Positions 1-12,520 are shown, counted from the stretch's first letter. The stretch: 64,000 nucleotides of DNA from Panulirus ornatus (GCF_036320965.1 NC_092251.1:6502501-6566500), one strand, 5' to 3'. Notes: generated from the sequence alone by a model not told the origin. Made by a program: numbers and translations.

Positions 1-173
1 CACCACCTCCTTCAGGAGCGCCTCTCTGGGGTAGAGACAGGCTGGCTGTGGGTGTTGTCAATTTAGGTGGTTTGGGACCACAGGCCGTGTCAGAGGACGG
101 TCAACAATATACCTGGTTACGGGTCAGGCGTTCATTACGAAGGTAGAAAAAAAAAATACAACGAACGTCGACT

Positions 174-178
<5 letters not shown>

Positions 179-205
<27 letters not shown>
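179..205. repeat. (AG)n microsatellite
   Basis: An uninterrupted alternating AG tract of about 27 nt. Confidence 0.95.
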
Positions 206-728
206 TACCAGCGATATTTTCAGCCGTGTGGTGGGACTGGCGACGAAGAACGCTGGGCATATATATATGGATGATCGTCAGGGGAATCTGTCCCTCCCGT
301 TGATTATACACGAGACCTACTGTTGAACTTTCACAGGCAAACAGAAGCTGGCCCCCAGCACACCTTGCAACTGCGTACATATTACTTGACTGCTGTACGA
401 GTAGTGGTGAGTGCAGAGATAACTTCTAACCAAACATTACATATAATATGTACAAGCATTTCACCCTTAACTATGTCCTCCCTCGAATGCCTGCAAAGCT
501 CCTTATTCCTGCTTGCTGTAAACGGCTCATCTGCTACATATCTTGATACGTAACATCCCAATCAACGTTTGTGCAGCTGTCGTAAACTTCACTCGCCACG
601 TAACCTTCTGAATAATCCATATCCCGCTGGCCAATCCTTGGTGACATTCTTTCTAATCATTGTAACCTCTACAGCAACTCAATCACTGAGCCCGACCCAT
701 CATCCCTGAACACTTTATTTTTTGTCCC

Positions 729-730
<2 letters not shown>

Positions 731-762
<32 letters not shown>
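731..762. repeat. (TG)n microsatellite
   Basis: An uninterrupted TG tract of about 32 nt. It supplies the VCVC-type starts of two long but spurious frames that run on into the neighbouring minisatellite. Confidence 0.95.
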
Positions 763-766
<4 letters not shown>

Positions 767-896
767 GAGCTACACGCTGGTGTGGTGGGGAAAACGTAAT
801 ATCCACCAAGCTACTTCTACCCCCTCTCAGGGAGGGACGATCAATTCTCTCCATGGCGCTGGACAGGTGCAGCCTACTTACTCCCTACAAGCAGCA

Positions 897-1432
897 GCCT
901 CCAACAACGTTCACCGTCCACAGTCACACCCTGGAAGTTCCTGCCTCCAACAACACCCACCGTCCACAGTCACACCCTGGAAGTTCCTGCCTCCAACAAC
1001 ACCCACCGTCCACAGTCACACCCTGGAAGTTCCTGCCTCCAACAACACCCACCGTCCACAGTCACACCCTGGAAGCTCTGGCCTCCAACAACACTCACCG
1101 TCCACAGTCACACCCTGGAAACTCGGCCTCCAACAACACTCATCGTCCACAGTCACACCCTGGAAACTCGGGCCTCCAACAACACTCATCGTCCACAGTC
1201 ACACCCTGGAAGCTCTGGCCTCCAACAACACTCACCGTCCACAGTCACACCCTGGAAACTCCGGCCTCCAACAACACTCATCGTCCACAGTCACACCCTG
1301 GAAACTCCGGCCTCCGACAACATTCACCGTCCACAGTCACACCCTGGAAGCTGCAGCTTCCAACAACACCCTCCATCCACAGTCGACACCCTGGAAGCTG
1401 CAGCCTCCAACACTCGCCACCTGGAAGCAACA
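897..1432. repeat. Minisatellite 1, ~46-bp unit, about 11 copies
   Basis: The unit is about 46 nt. It carries CCTCCAACAACA, then CACCGTCCACAGTCACACCC, then TGGAA and a variable 5-6 nt tail. Later copies carry CACTCATCG in place of CACCCACCG, and copy length alternates between 45 and 46. The last two copies are decayed and shortened. Because 46 is not a multiple of three, each forward frame shows the peptide repeat in rotating register. The 280- and 265-residue open frames across it are therefore a by-product of the repeat. Confidence 0.95.
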
Positions 1433-1761
1433 AGACTCGCCATCTGGAAGGCAAAAGGTCGAGTGGGGGGGCAATCCCACTTCTCTGTTACCAACTCGGT
1501 CAATATTTAACTCCAACGCTCCACTATGACTGGGGTCGTTCGCTCCACGGATACAAGCGTCTCCTCAACTGAAAAAGGCCTTCCGAGTGTCACCAGCACC
1601 CATCTCAGAGTACACTTCTCGCTTCAAGAATTAAAGAAAATGAATATAAAGATATACATCTATATGTCCTCTTGGCGTCTGATGCACCAATACAACGCCG
1701 TGAGCAGATACAACGAACTAAACTGGTTCAGTAGATGTTCCACTGACACCTCATTAAGATC

Positions 1762-2410
1762 GTCTGGTCTACATTCAACAACTTCACTCATTACGATCGT
1801 CTGGTCTACACTCAACAACTTCACTCGTTACGATCGTCTGGTCTACACTTAACTTCACTCGTTACGATCGTCTGGTCTACATTCAACAACTTCACTCGTT
1901 ACGATCGTCTGGTCTACACTTAACAACTTCACTCGTTAAGATCGTCTGGTCTACATTCAACAACTTCTCTCGTTACGATCGTCTGGTCTACACTTAACAA
2001 CTTCACTCGATACGATAGTCTTGTCTAGTCAACAACTTCACTCGTTACGATCGTCTGGTCTACACTCAACAACTCTCGTTACGATCGTCTGGTCTACACT
2101 CAACAACTCTCGTTACGATCGTCTGGTCTACACTCAACAACTCTCGTTACGATCATCTGGTCTACACTCAGTTTCTTCACTCGTTACGATCGTCTGGCCT
2201 ACACTCAAAAACTCTCGTTACGATCGTCTGGTCTACACTCAACAACTTCACTCGTTACGATCGTCTGGTCTACACTCAACAACTTCACTCGTTACGATCG
2301 TCTGGTCTACATTCAACAATTTCACTCGTTACGATCGTCTGGTCTAGTCAACAAGTTCACTCGTTACGACCGTTTGGTCTACACTCAACAACTTCATCCG
2401 ATAGGTCGTC
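1762..2410. repeat. Minisatellite 2, 34-37-bp unit, about 19 copies
   Basis: The repeating core is TTACGATCGTCTGGTCTACA followed by CTCAACAACTTCACTCG. The usual unit is 37 nt. A cluster of shorter 34-nt units (CAACTCTCG in place of CAACTTCACTCG) lies around 2060-2220. Each unit contains the palindrome CGATCG. The roughly 330 bases between minisatellites 1 and 2 hold no recognisable gene. Confidence 0.95.
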
Positions 2411-2611
2411 TCGATTGTTTATTCAAGAACCAGGAAATGGAGAGGCGAGGACATTAAAATGTCTATGGCCTTAAATGTTACTGAAAAAATTTACCATATG
2501 GCTGACAATACAACACTCAAAACACCAACCATGATAATTCTACCTTCACCATCAAAATCCCTTTCTAATAATCACAAAAAAGTGAAGGAACCACATCCAA
2601 GACCAGGACCT

Positions 2612-2925
2612 TCAAGACTAAAATAAAAAACAAAAGCCAGCCTTCCGTTGCATCTATAATTACAAGACTGAATTATAAAACAAAACCCAGCCATCCGTTG
2701 CATCTATAGTTACAAGAATCAAAAACAAAAGCCAACCTTCCACTGCATCTATAGTTACAAGACTAAAATTAATAAAAAATAGTCAGCCATCCGTTGCATC
2801 TATAGTTACAACATGACTAAAATAAAAACAAAAGCCAGCCTTCCGTTGCATCTATAGTTACAACAAAACTAAAAGAAAAAACAAAACCCAGCCTTCCGTT
2901 GCGTCTATAGTTACGACACGACTGC
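2612..2925. repeat. Tandem repeat 3, ~50-60-bp unit, 6 copies
   Basis: Six imperfect copies share CCAGCCTTCCGTTGCATCTA then TAGTTACAA, separated by A-rich linkers of variable length (AAAACAAAA). Linker variation makes the period irregular. The array is unrelated in sequence to the two minisatellites before it. Confidence 0.9.
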
Positions 2926-3119
2926 ACGCGTGTAATACGTCGGGGGAAGTAATCCCGCCACCTACAGCTTTCGAACTACCGATACGAGACACATTAGTCC
3001 AGCAAAACAGAATACTCTTGGGTGAATGTTATTTTTGCGCTGCGGAGAGTTTTAACACTCGTATTGCCCCGTCTCTTAATCAAATAGGTCTGTTTCACAT
3101 ATATAAGTAAACAATTATG

Positions 3120-4060
3120 ACAGGATTAGCTCAGTTTCAGGCAAAACAGGAGGCTGGGTAGAATCTTTACCTTGACAGCCAGAAAGCATTTGACACTACC
3201 ACACAGGAGAGGTTGGTAAAGTAATGGATCTTCAGGCGTGCCTCAGGGATCTGCTTTGGGACCAGTGCTGTTCCACATAATCAAAATGACTTGCCGGAAG
3301 GTTTGAACTCCCATCTGAACATGATTGTGGATAGTAACAAAGTTATGAAGGATGCAGAAAGCAAAGAGGATTGCATAAACAAGCGCCCCAAATCTTCGTC
3401 TTGTACATGACTGATAAAATTCAACCCTCCCGAATGCAGGATAATAAGGACGTAAGACACAGCGTAAGACTCGATATGAACAGCATTCAGTGAGAAATTA
3501 ATGGCAGAATTCCGTGCAAGAGAGACAAAAGAATAGACATACTCCCTAACCTATCCCTAGTGTCAGCTTAGGAAAACAGTATACAAATCATGTTGGCAAA
3601 ATCTGAAAAGCATACAATCACAGTGATATAAAATAATCGAAATGCAGTTTACATCCTAACTTCAATTTGCCAAAACTACAGAAAGCCTCAACTGAGGTCA
3701 CCGAGTTCAAGAAGCACAAAGAACAAATAAGAGAGTCGGGAGGGCAACAAACATGGTGATAAAATTAAGAGGCCGAGTTTCGGGGAAAGGTTAGAGGCCT
3801 TAAATTTGCCCACCATGTTAGAGAGAAGAGTAAGGAGCGACCTAACCTTCAGGTTTTCAAACCAGTTTGATAAAGTCAAGTGAACAACTCTTAAAAGATA
3901 CAACGACATAACAGCCAGAGGCCATAACATGAAATTAGGCAAGAAACTTGTTCGAAAAGATGTAAAGAAGTCCATTCATGGTTTGAGTGGTGGATGAATG
4001 GAATGGAGTGAATGATGAAAATGTAAAGGTGGACAGCATACAGAAGTTAAAAAAAAAAAT
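3120..4060 (+). mobile_element. Decayed CR1-like LINE, RT and 3' part
   Basis: Conceptual translation across several frames gives typical non-LTR RT landmarks in order. Near 3170 there is YLDSQKAFDT, the first catalytic aspartate block. Near 3235-3300 there is GVPQGSALGPVLF followed by NDLPEGL. Between about 3720 and 4020 there is a thumb/C-terminal region reading like QRRATNMV, RGHNMKLGKKL and VVDEWNG. The YADD-type catalytic block is not visible, and stops and frameshifts are frequent, so this is a fossil. This C-terminal layout (RRATKM, RGH, VVDxWN) is characteristic of CR1-like arthropod elements. It is a different family from the main LINE of this window. Confidence 0.75.
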
Positions 4061-4129
4061 ATGATAGAAGAGTTCAAAAGAAGGGGCCCCACGAGTAAAG
4101 CTCCCACCTTCCTGTAAAAATAATTATAA

Positions 4130-4130
<1 letters not shown>

Positions 4131-4201
<71 letters not shown>
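4131..4201. repeat. (TC)n(TA)n compound microsatellite
   Basis: About 22 nt of CT repeat run directly into about 48 nt of TA repeat. Confidence 0.95.
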
Positions 4202-4205
<4 letters not shown>

Positions 4206-7200
4206 CCCTGGAGATACGGGAGAAAATACTGCTCAGGTATCTTCCGACTCGAAGTTAACTAAGAGAGGCGGGAGAAGAAGAATGAAAATCCTCCCCTCCT
4301 GTATTGTTTTCCAAACGATAGAACTGAACAAAAAAGACAAAAAATGATCATTCTACGACAGCATTTCATCCATGATCTTGTTTTCCTATTTTCTTCCATT
4401 CCATTTCGTTCTCCTTCCCTCCTACTTTCAATTCCATTCTTTATTGTCTACTATCCTCAGACCGCTGTCCTAACCAAATATGCGCACCTCACTGATTCTG
4501 AAAATGGATTCATTGTGATAAAAAAAAAAAGTGCTCCCATGATCTAGATGATACATTCAAAGAAAAAGACATGAGATCACCACCTTTATAACTTCACAAA
4601 GGTCTTCAGTAAACTAGGGGCACTTACAAGTGACGGTGAATTACTCATTGAAACCACAAGAGCATTCATTGAAGGCATATGTATTTCGCAAAATAACAAT
4701 CAAATCTAAATCTTAGTAATATGAGGTATTGCTTTTCAAGCTTGCTCAACTCAACCTAGCTTACCGACGACAAATCCAACTCAGTCTTACATGGTCCTTC
4801 CTAAATCTAACCTACCTTAATTCATCCAGCTACCCTAACTCAATCCCAACACACACCAGTTATGTACAATTTTAGTTCAATTCGTTCGGAGGGTTATTAT
4901 TGTCCCCGTATAATGAAACTCCCTTTTCTTTTTAGAATGAAGGATAAGAGACTAATCATACAAAATACCAACCAAACTGTATGAAAATATATATCACAAC
5001 TGTACAACCCAACTCGACCTAACCTTCAATGGAGCGTTTGTTTACATTACACTGCAAGCTTCATTCTGGGAACTGGTAACCTGCATAGTCCGATTTACAC
5101 AATGATGCGGCTCCTAAGCTGACAATAACTAAATGTCACTTCTTTTCCAATGCAAAATGTTAGCTCAGCTGTAACATACTGCGTCTAGTACGAACCAAGG
5201 GTAATCAATGTCCTTGCCTAGAAAATATCAATACTAGTTCCTGTGTATTTGCCACTGTGCATCGATGACATACGGATACGAACACTAATTCACTTTAGTC
5301 ACGCACAACTGCATGCAATAACAGACCACAGGGGCTGTGATTTTGTTTGATTTCCTTATATAAATGTACTTTTAAGGCCTAGAACTGAGCAGCTGATCCA
5401 AATATACGAGTGTACGCTTCCGTTTTCTTTAGCACCATTCAAGCAAAGCCGATTTCAACTAAACTCCAAAAAGGAAAATGCTTTAAATACCGATTCGTGG
5501 AAGCCCTAGGCATATCTTCCAGAACAATGGAATTCTCCACAAGGCCTGTTGTTGCCTGGCTTCCCAGCAAAAGTGCCTGGGTTGGCAGACACGTTGGCTA
5601 GAGGTTTGTAAACAAACCGAGTGGATGACAACATCCTGGGAGCGGCCGAGACCTTCACGTGCCAGAATAACCCCAGTTGACAACAAAGGCTCGAGCATTA
5701 TTCGTCTTGAACAGCACACTTACGTACCTTATTTAGTTGTGACGTCCCAACAGCCGCGTGAAGCAGGTGTTCAAGTGCGTTATTACCAGGTATTGGGACA
5801 ATTCACTCCACGGTCACCGTTACACACATGAAAATACGCGTCACGGACTAATGCTTCGAGTTCTCACTTTGGCTTGCTTCACTGTTTTGACGGGACAACA
5901 CTGCGCAGTAGGCCCGCCAGCGGCAACGCCACGGAGCTCAGGACTTTGCTGGGAAATACCATCTTGGTCTTAATTCAAACTGTATTTTTACAGAGATTTA
6001 TGCATGGCAAATACTCATGTATACACTATACAATTCTTCATAGATTTTTTTCATCCCTTTCGCAAAGAGAATCTTCATGGCATCTCCATACTCGGTTCAA
6101 ATCCAAAAATAAAATGTTTTCCTTCATGTCCCGCATACCTTGGTACTTTCAGGAAATAGCAGCACAATAAGAAAACAAAACTATGGATTATACTGTCAAC
6201 AAGTTGCTTTGAGCCTATATGATGTCCAAATCCTTCTATTCTTAGAAAAGTTATCATTCTTATCAGTTTTAAGTCATTCGCCTCAGGAATCCTTCGACTG
6301 AAAAGATACATATCGTGATTTACATTACTGCTTAGCAAAGATTAAGGTATTGTTCAAATTAGTCCTTAAGTAGGGCTATTGCATACCAGTGCATACACTA
6401 GCATTTGGGTAAATGTACTAAAACCTACTTGGAACAACATTTCGATAGTAAATTCTTCGTCAGGTATTTAACAGCGCCAGATAATGTGGTGCACTAAAAT
6501 TCAACTGTGGAAGCTTGTGCAAGCTGAAATCAAATACGTTTTTCACTTAGAATATGACATGTCTGGAAAAGGTAGTTTTTGTATAAGAATTTGATAATTC
6601 GACTCATTAGTTAGCTTTATCCATACATATTCAGTTTCTTTAACAACACGGCGAACGTCACTAGATAAGCAAACGCTCCCTAGCTCTGAAACCATTAGTC
6701 TAACCGAAAATACTATCATTATTTCATATCCGTATTTCCTTTCCGTCACACGGGTCTCCTCTTCGCGGTCTGTAGCAGAAACTTTTAACATCTAAAGCCG
6801 TTGCCATAAAATTGTTTCGAAACGAACATGGCAATCAAGGGTAAATTCTGTGTTCTTGCTGTTGGGTAGTAACATTAACTGTGGGTTTATTGAACTTCGT
6901 GAGCCCCAAGCAGTTAGTTTCCTGTTTATGCTAACCTTCAAGCATTCTGTATTCTTACAAACAACTATTTGCCAGTTACGGGAAGCGGTAACCAATTTTC
7001 TTTCACAACCCTTTAAGTTACGTTAGGTTTGGCGTATGTAGATCCTGATCGCGCTTTTAGTCCTTTCTGCCAACTGGTGCTGTGTAAGCAAGTGGGACTA
7101 TTAACATCCACAGTTGAGACATACAGAAGAGATGTTAAAAGCTAGAGGCCGGTCACACCTAACCAAACAAGGTCTCTCATCCTGCCCGAGGCTGGAGCGG

Positions 7201-8899
7201 TCAATTTGATAACTAGGTATGCAGACGGCAAAACACGGCAATGGTTCTGTCGCTTTGAAACAGCAGTTTATGTAGGAAGAGAAACCCTAGAGCTTGGATG
7301 AACATTTTTTATCTTATTGGCTTACATGTCAGTAATTATGGATACCATCATCAAAGCCAATAACATAAAGAAAGAGCAGTACACATGTAATATATACATT
7401 ACGAATTTCTGTAGTCTAAAATGTTTCTTAAGAAAATACATATAAAAGCCCATGAAATGAATAATCGAGAGGTATCAAAAGAAAAAACTAAAAATAATAA
7501 AGAATTCTACCACAACTAATATACATTAAGATGTGACATTCAACATAGGCAAAATCTTTTTAGATACATATTATACATTTTGCAATTAAATATTCTAACA
7601 TTAAAACTTCTAAAATTTGACGGTTTTCTAAACATAATAAAACTAAAAACATATTTGTGTTTTTAGATTTTTTATCAAGTTCAGAGTACGTATAACTTTT
7701 ACAATTAGGACAAACTAGAACTGTTAAATATTCACATTTTAATGTATGTTACTTAAGGTTAAGATTTTTGGGTATTCATTATTTTTTTCTTTATTCATTC
7801 TTTCTCGATATATTTTACCTTGGGCTTTTATATGCATTTTCTCAAGAGACTATGCATTCAACAGAAACTCCTAAGATACTAAATGCACATTATCCTTTCT
7901 TTATAGGCTCTGATGATGGTATATGAAATTACAGAAATTTAAGCTAATAACATCAAAAATGTTTATCCAAGCCCTGTGATTCTTTTCCCATTATAATGAT
8001 TGATCTATAAAAATGAACTTGTATCAAGTTGCATAAAATAGCATTCAGCACTTTCAAACATCTATGCTTGACACATGCTTCACATCATCAGATCTGGTTA
8101 AGTATACATACATAACTTATGACTGATTCTGTGACCATAGTTGATGAAAGCAAAACTTACTGAATGTAAGTATAAGGTTGTGTGTGGCACTTAAAACATC
8201 TATTCCACGAAACAACACCATACATTTTATGTGGCGGATTGGTAGTCAAGAGAGGCAGAGGGATGTTTGTCACATACCTAAAATTCAAGTGTAACAGGAC
8301 AGAAGTTTGACAAACTTGTTAATGATTTAGGTGTACAAGGTTGCAGGTAGTAAAAAAAAAAAAAAAGGATGAAAAATAGAGGGCTGATAAAATAATGCAG
8401 TACTAGAAAGCTGTTTTAAGATAAATAGAGTAATAAAGAATGACTACAGTACTAATTAAGGTCAAAGATTATAAAAGACCACTTAATAGCAATGAAAGCA
8501 GTAAATTCAAATGTGTAAACTTGTAGTAAAAGATACAGCATATAGAGGCCCATATGTGAAGTTGACAGGTACAATTAATGAAAAGATGATATGTGCATCT
8601 GGTATTCACCTTACAAGATGGGAAAGCTTTGGATAAAAAAAAAAAAAAAGAGTGAATCAAATGTTTATGATTGTAGCAAAAACTTATACAGCTTTGTGGG
8701 GGGGGAAAAAAAAGAGGAAAAATACAGCATTCATATACTATGGAGAGGTTTCACAAAATGTACCTATGAAAAGTGTTTCACAAAATGGACTTGAATGCAC
8801 TCTGGAATGGGATGAAAATTTATGGCATTAGAGGAAAAGTTTTTGGATGCAACAAAAATCAATTAAAAAAAAAAACTAAAAGTGAAGAGTAAGCTGTGT
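4202..8899. other. No gene recognised (4.7 kb intergenic)
   Basis: The stretch is AT-rich with only short unsupported frames. About 5480-5960 is noticeably richer in G+C and CpG than its surroundings and could be a promoter or first exon of an unseen gene, but no frame with splice sites and recognisable protein was found. About 8340-8900 contains A-runs and sequence that may be the 5' continuation of the decayed LINE that follows. Confidence 0.45.
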
Positions 8900-9520
8900 T
8901 CTTAAATACATATGGTTTAGAAAAGGTAATGTGATGTCACCCTGGCTCTTCAAGTACAGTACTAAATGGATGGTCCAACAAGAGATGAAAGCCAGAAATG
9001 ACCAAGAGGAAAAAAAGATAAATAAATTGGATAAATACTTGTCTGCAGATGATTCGATGTATTAGCTGAGAGTGAAGATATACCGCTGGGGAGAAATTTT
9101 TAGTAGTGTGTACTTTCCTACCCATGGGAACCTATGAGACGTTTCATGGCTTTCACAGTTTATCATGCTTGATCAACGATATTGTTTTCTATGCCACCAA
9201 ACTTATAACTGTCAGTCCTATGCTCATCTGCAACAATTTTCAACTATTAATCAATGCTTTTTTGAATGTGTCAGCTTATCCCTGGCATATTTCCCATTTC
9301 CCTCCCTGCTAGCACTAAGGTGAGAGAATCTGAAAAAAGGGTGGTTGAAGTGTTAAACTCTGTAATATCATACACAATAAATAATAAAAAACAGTGGGCT
9401 CAAGGTAAGGTTCGATGGGGTGGTGAACTGTTAAAAGAAGTTAAAGAATTCAAGTATTCAGGTTCTGTACCACACAAACATGACATAAGGAGGAACCATG
9501 GGGAATAGATGTCTTAAGAG
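8900..9520 (+). mobile_element. Old, decayed copy of the main RTE-like LINE (RT palm to thumb)
   Basis: Translation near 8930-9060 gives VMSPWLFKY, then QEMKARN, then a SADDS block. This lines up with the intact copies' [16 protein letters not shown] and FADDTA. Around 9410-9500 it reads WGGELLKEVKEFKYSG, matching [15 protein letters not shown]. Many substitutions and indels mark an old insertion. From 9520 to 10224 the sequence is probably further degraded LINE or unidentified. Confidence 0.7.
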
Positions 9521-10224
9521 GAAAGCAACTGGATCCTTGGTAGGAATGAATATCAAAATGAGAGAATGTGACCTTAAATGTAATCAAAAATAAATAAAGG
9601 TATAGTCTTGTCGGCCCTAACTACAGGTATCTACAAGATGTAGCTCAAAGCTAAAAGTTTTAGGATTCAGGCTACTGAAGTAAATTATTTAATTGGGGAG
9701 TTCCTTGTAAAGTTAACAAACAGAGTGGAGTGAGATGGAATGACAAGATGTGGTGTCACATAGTGGGTCAATAATTATAATACCTTTACAGGTTTTAGTC
9801 ATGCAAGGAGGATACAAGATGATAAGTTTGTAAGAAAATAATCACTGACAGGGTAGAAGAAAGCTGTGAGAGGAAGATAGCAGGCATCCCGGGACAGCAT
9901 AGAGCTTTGTAATGAGGAGACTGGTCCAAGGTGTAAGAGATGGAGCATGCATACTATGATGTGTTTGGACATTCTGGGGGAACAAACTATCAATGGATAG
10001 ACATCAATATGCAAAATCTATATAAAAGAGTGAATATCAAATGAAAGAAAATATTTGAACTTTATATTTAAAATCATATAAAAATTTTATGGTGAAAAAT
10101 TAAGAAATGAAAATGAATTTGGAGACTTTTACCATGAACATCCCCTTGATTGGAGTTGTGCATCAGAAGTATAGAAGATAGCTAGAATGTAGAAAAAATA
10201 TTCCCACAATCAAGAAGTAAAATT

Positions 10225-10472
10225 ATCCCTGGGGATAGGGGAGAAAGAATACTTCCCACGTATTCCCTGCGTGTTGTAGAAGGCGACTAAAAGGGAAGGG
10301 AGCGGGGGGCTGGAAATCCTCCCCTCTCATTTTTTTTTTTTTTTTTTTTTTCTCCAAAAGAAGGAACAGAGAAGGGGGCCAGGTGAGGTTATTCCCTCAA
10401 AGGCCCAGTCCTCTGTTCTTAATGCTACCTCGCTAATGCGGGAAATGGCGAATAGAAAAAAAAAAAAAAAAA
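10225..10472 (+). mobile_element. SINE, full-length copy with A-tail
   Basis: A clean copy of the roughly 240-bp short element seen repeatedly here. It begins ATCCCTGGGGATAGGGGAG, has GAAGGCGACTAAAAGGG and a CTGGAAATCCTCCCCTCTC block. A variable T-run follows, then AGAAGGAACAGAGAAGGGGG, CCCAGTCCTCTGTTCTTAA and the tail module GCTACCTCGCTAATGCGGGA before a 17-nt A-run. No convincing pol III A or B box was identified by eye, so its RNA ancestor is unknown. Confidence 0.85.
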
Positions 10473-12066
10473 GTAAAATGAAGGCAGTGTCAAGATGAAC
10501 AAGAAGAGGAGTTGAAGATGCCCTGACAACATGGACATGTAGAATGCAAGTGGTAATTATGAAGTAGTTCCAGTTTTGTTGCATGCATGTGAAACTAGGT
10601 TTCCCAAGCTCAAAGAAAAAATTAACGCTGCAGAAATGACACAGCTCCTTCTACATTGGGAACAACTCATCTTCCTCCCTTTCTACTTGTATACAAGCCT
10701 TACCCTCCTACTAACCCCAAACTTTACACACTGAAACATTCTAATCCCTTCCCCATCAACCTCATTTCACTAAAAACCAGAACATTCAGCTTTCTCATTA
10801 AGGATATCAATAATCTCTATTTTTCAACCTGGTTATAGCCATACACATTCAGGCATCCCATCCAGACCCTTTAAGGCCAAATCCTCATTTGGCTTTCCTT
10901 TGATTGTGTTTTCAGCAAGTGACACATGGAAAGGAAGGTTTCTGAACCCTACTCCTGCCATTCAGTCTGCTTCCTGCAATCAGTCTCCTCGAATGATATG
11001 CAGTAAAAAATCCATAATTCAGTTATATCTTTACTCCCCAATCCCCAAGGATATCTATTAATCATCTCAACTCCATCTCTATATAAAATTGGTCAAGCAC
11101 AACTTTCACTTTTTTAAGATATTAATTATGAAAATCGAGTACCAAGCCCTAACCTTGAAGCATAGCAATGGGTATATGACATCTAATTTCCAGCGAGTCC
11201 TTGCACGATTACATACACAATACTTCCACTTCCAGATCACCTCATAGTGTTGATTCAGCTCCCTCACAGAGTGCCTACAACATTGGAAACCTTCCCCTCT
11301 TCTATAACCATTTCAAACAAGAAAGAGTCAAACAAGTATTAATCCTTGAAGGCTTGGGCTGGAATGTCAGAATGTGTGTGGTTGCAAGTAATATGAAATG
11401 AAAGGGGGTAAAAGCTTCAAAAACTCTGCCTGGTGGGAGCCCCTCACACATAAGTTAAGCAGTGGATACTGCCTATGAATGAACTTTGCCGACACACTGG
11501 AAGCACTTATATGCAAACTTAGAATAAATATCTGAAGCCAACGCTTCCTTCTCTGCAAAACAGTACTTTTAAAAATTCAATAAATGAAATCTACGAACAT
11601 GTAATGTTGCTGTTAAGGACTGTTAAAGACGAAGTTGCTAAAACTTGCCAACTCAAGAAGGGGATAATCAAAAAGATCTTAATAAAAAATCCACTTTATA
11701 TTGAACGTAATCAAATAATTAAGTGCAATGTAATGACTTATCATGCAAGTAATCACCATTCCTTACATGAAAACTTTCACGAATGAGAGGAATGCATTTT
11801 AAAATACTTCCAATTCCTGAAAGAAATTGGCTAAAGTGCCTAAGCCTCGTGCAGATTTTTTCTATCTGCAAGGTTCACATATATTAACAAGTATTTATGA
11901 ATTACACTTTCCCTAAACAAATGAAACTTTCTCAAATCCATGAACACATAGCATCATTCTAGACCACTTAAGATGCCCCAAAAGCTTTAAGAAATTAATT
12001 GTCTTGATAGATCTCTTGGGCCAGTAAGTATATTTCCTATTTCACAATTTCTAGTTAAAAACAAAA
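10473..12066. other. No gene recognised (1.6 kb)
   Basis: Intergenic AT-rich sequence between the SINE and the small TIR element. The short open frames have no recognisable domain or splice support. Confidence 0.45.
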
Positions 12067-12068
12067 TA

Positions 12069-12401
12069 CAGTAAACCCTTGAAATAACCAATAATAATTC
12101 TAGAAATAATTACCCCCTAAAACATCTATATTCTCCCTAAAGTTTAATGATGCTCTCCCAACTCAACTCTCATTTGCCCTCTTTTTCAACCACTGCACCT
12201 TCTTCTTGAGTTCCTGCCACTTTCTCTTATACATCTCCCAGTCATCTGCACTCCTTTGTAAGTACTGCCCAAATGCCTCCTTTTTCTTTCAAAAAACTTT
12301 TCTTCAACTACACTTCAACTAGGTAACATTTCATTAAACAGACTTTCTATGTTAACGTACACTCCATCCCTATATTTGTCTGTTATGTCGAGGGTTTACT
12401 G
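12069..12401. mobile_element. MITE-like element with ~20-bp inverted repeats and TA duplication
   Basis: The left end reads CAGTAAACCCTTGAAATAAC. The right end, on the minus strand, reads CAGTAAACCCTCGACATAAC. Both are flanked outward by TA, the target duplication of Tc1/mariner/pogo-type insertions. The element is 333 nt long and too short for a transposase. Its centre (about 12165-12315) resembles, on the minus strand, the linker of the main LINE between endonuclease and RT, so it either captured or received LINE sequence. It lies 120 nt past the SNRPD1 stop and may be inside that gene's 3' UTR. An ATTAAA on the minus strand (12148-12143) inside it is a possible polyadenylation signal. Confidence 0.65.
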
Positions 12402-12520
12402 TACCATAAATCATGTCAATGATAGCATTCAAAAACAAAATGAAGCAAAAATAATTCACAAATATCTTGCCACAATTTGTACAAAATGGCTGAATTTACA
12501 TGTTCTTATTACATGCTTGC

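Larger units (their letters stand above)
1..896. other. No gene recognised; left edge with two microsatellites
   Basis: Nothing in either strand reads as a known protein. The short open frames here are crossed by simple repeats and have no recognisable domains. The stretch holds an (AG)n run and a (TG)n run, listed separately. The first 150 bases are less AT-rich than the rest and could belong to an exon or UTR of a gene off the left edge, but no splice-supported frame was found. Confidence 0.5.

Noticed and set aside
730..1572. Two overlapping long frames (280 and 265 codons) with Pro/Thr/His-rich repeats
   Set aside because: They are created by the (TG)n tract and the 46-bp minisatellite. 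The unit is not a multiple of three, so all frames show the same rotating peptide.
897..2410. Possible CRISPR-like arrays
   Set aside because: The repeats are contiguous, with no unique spacers of constant length and no cas genes, and the genome is eukaryotic. They are minisatellites.
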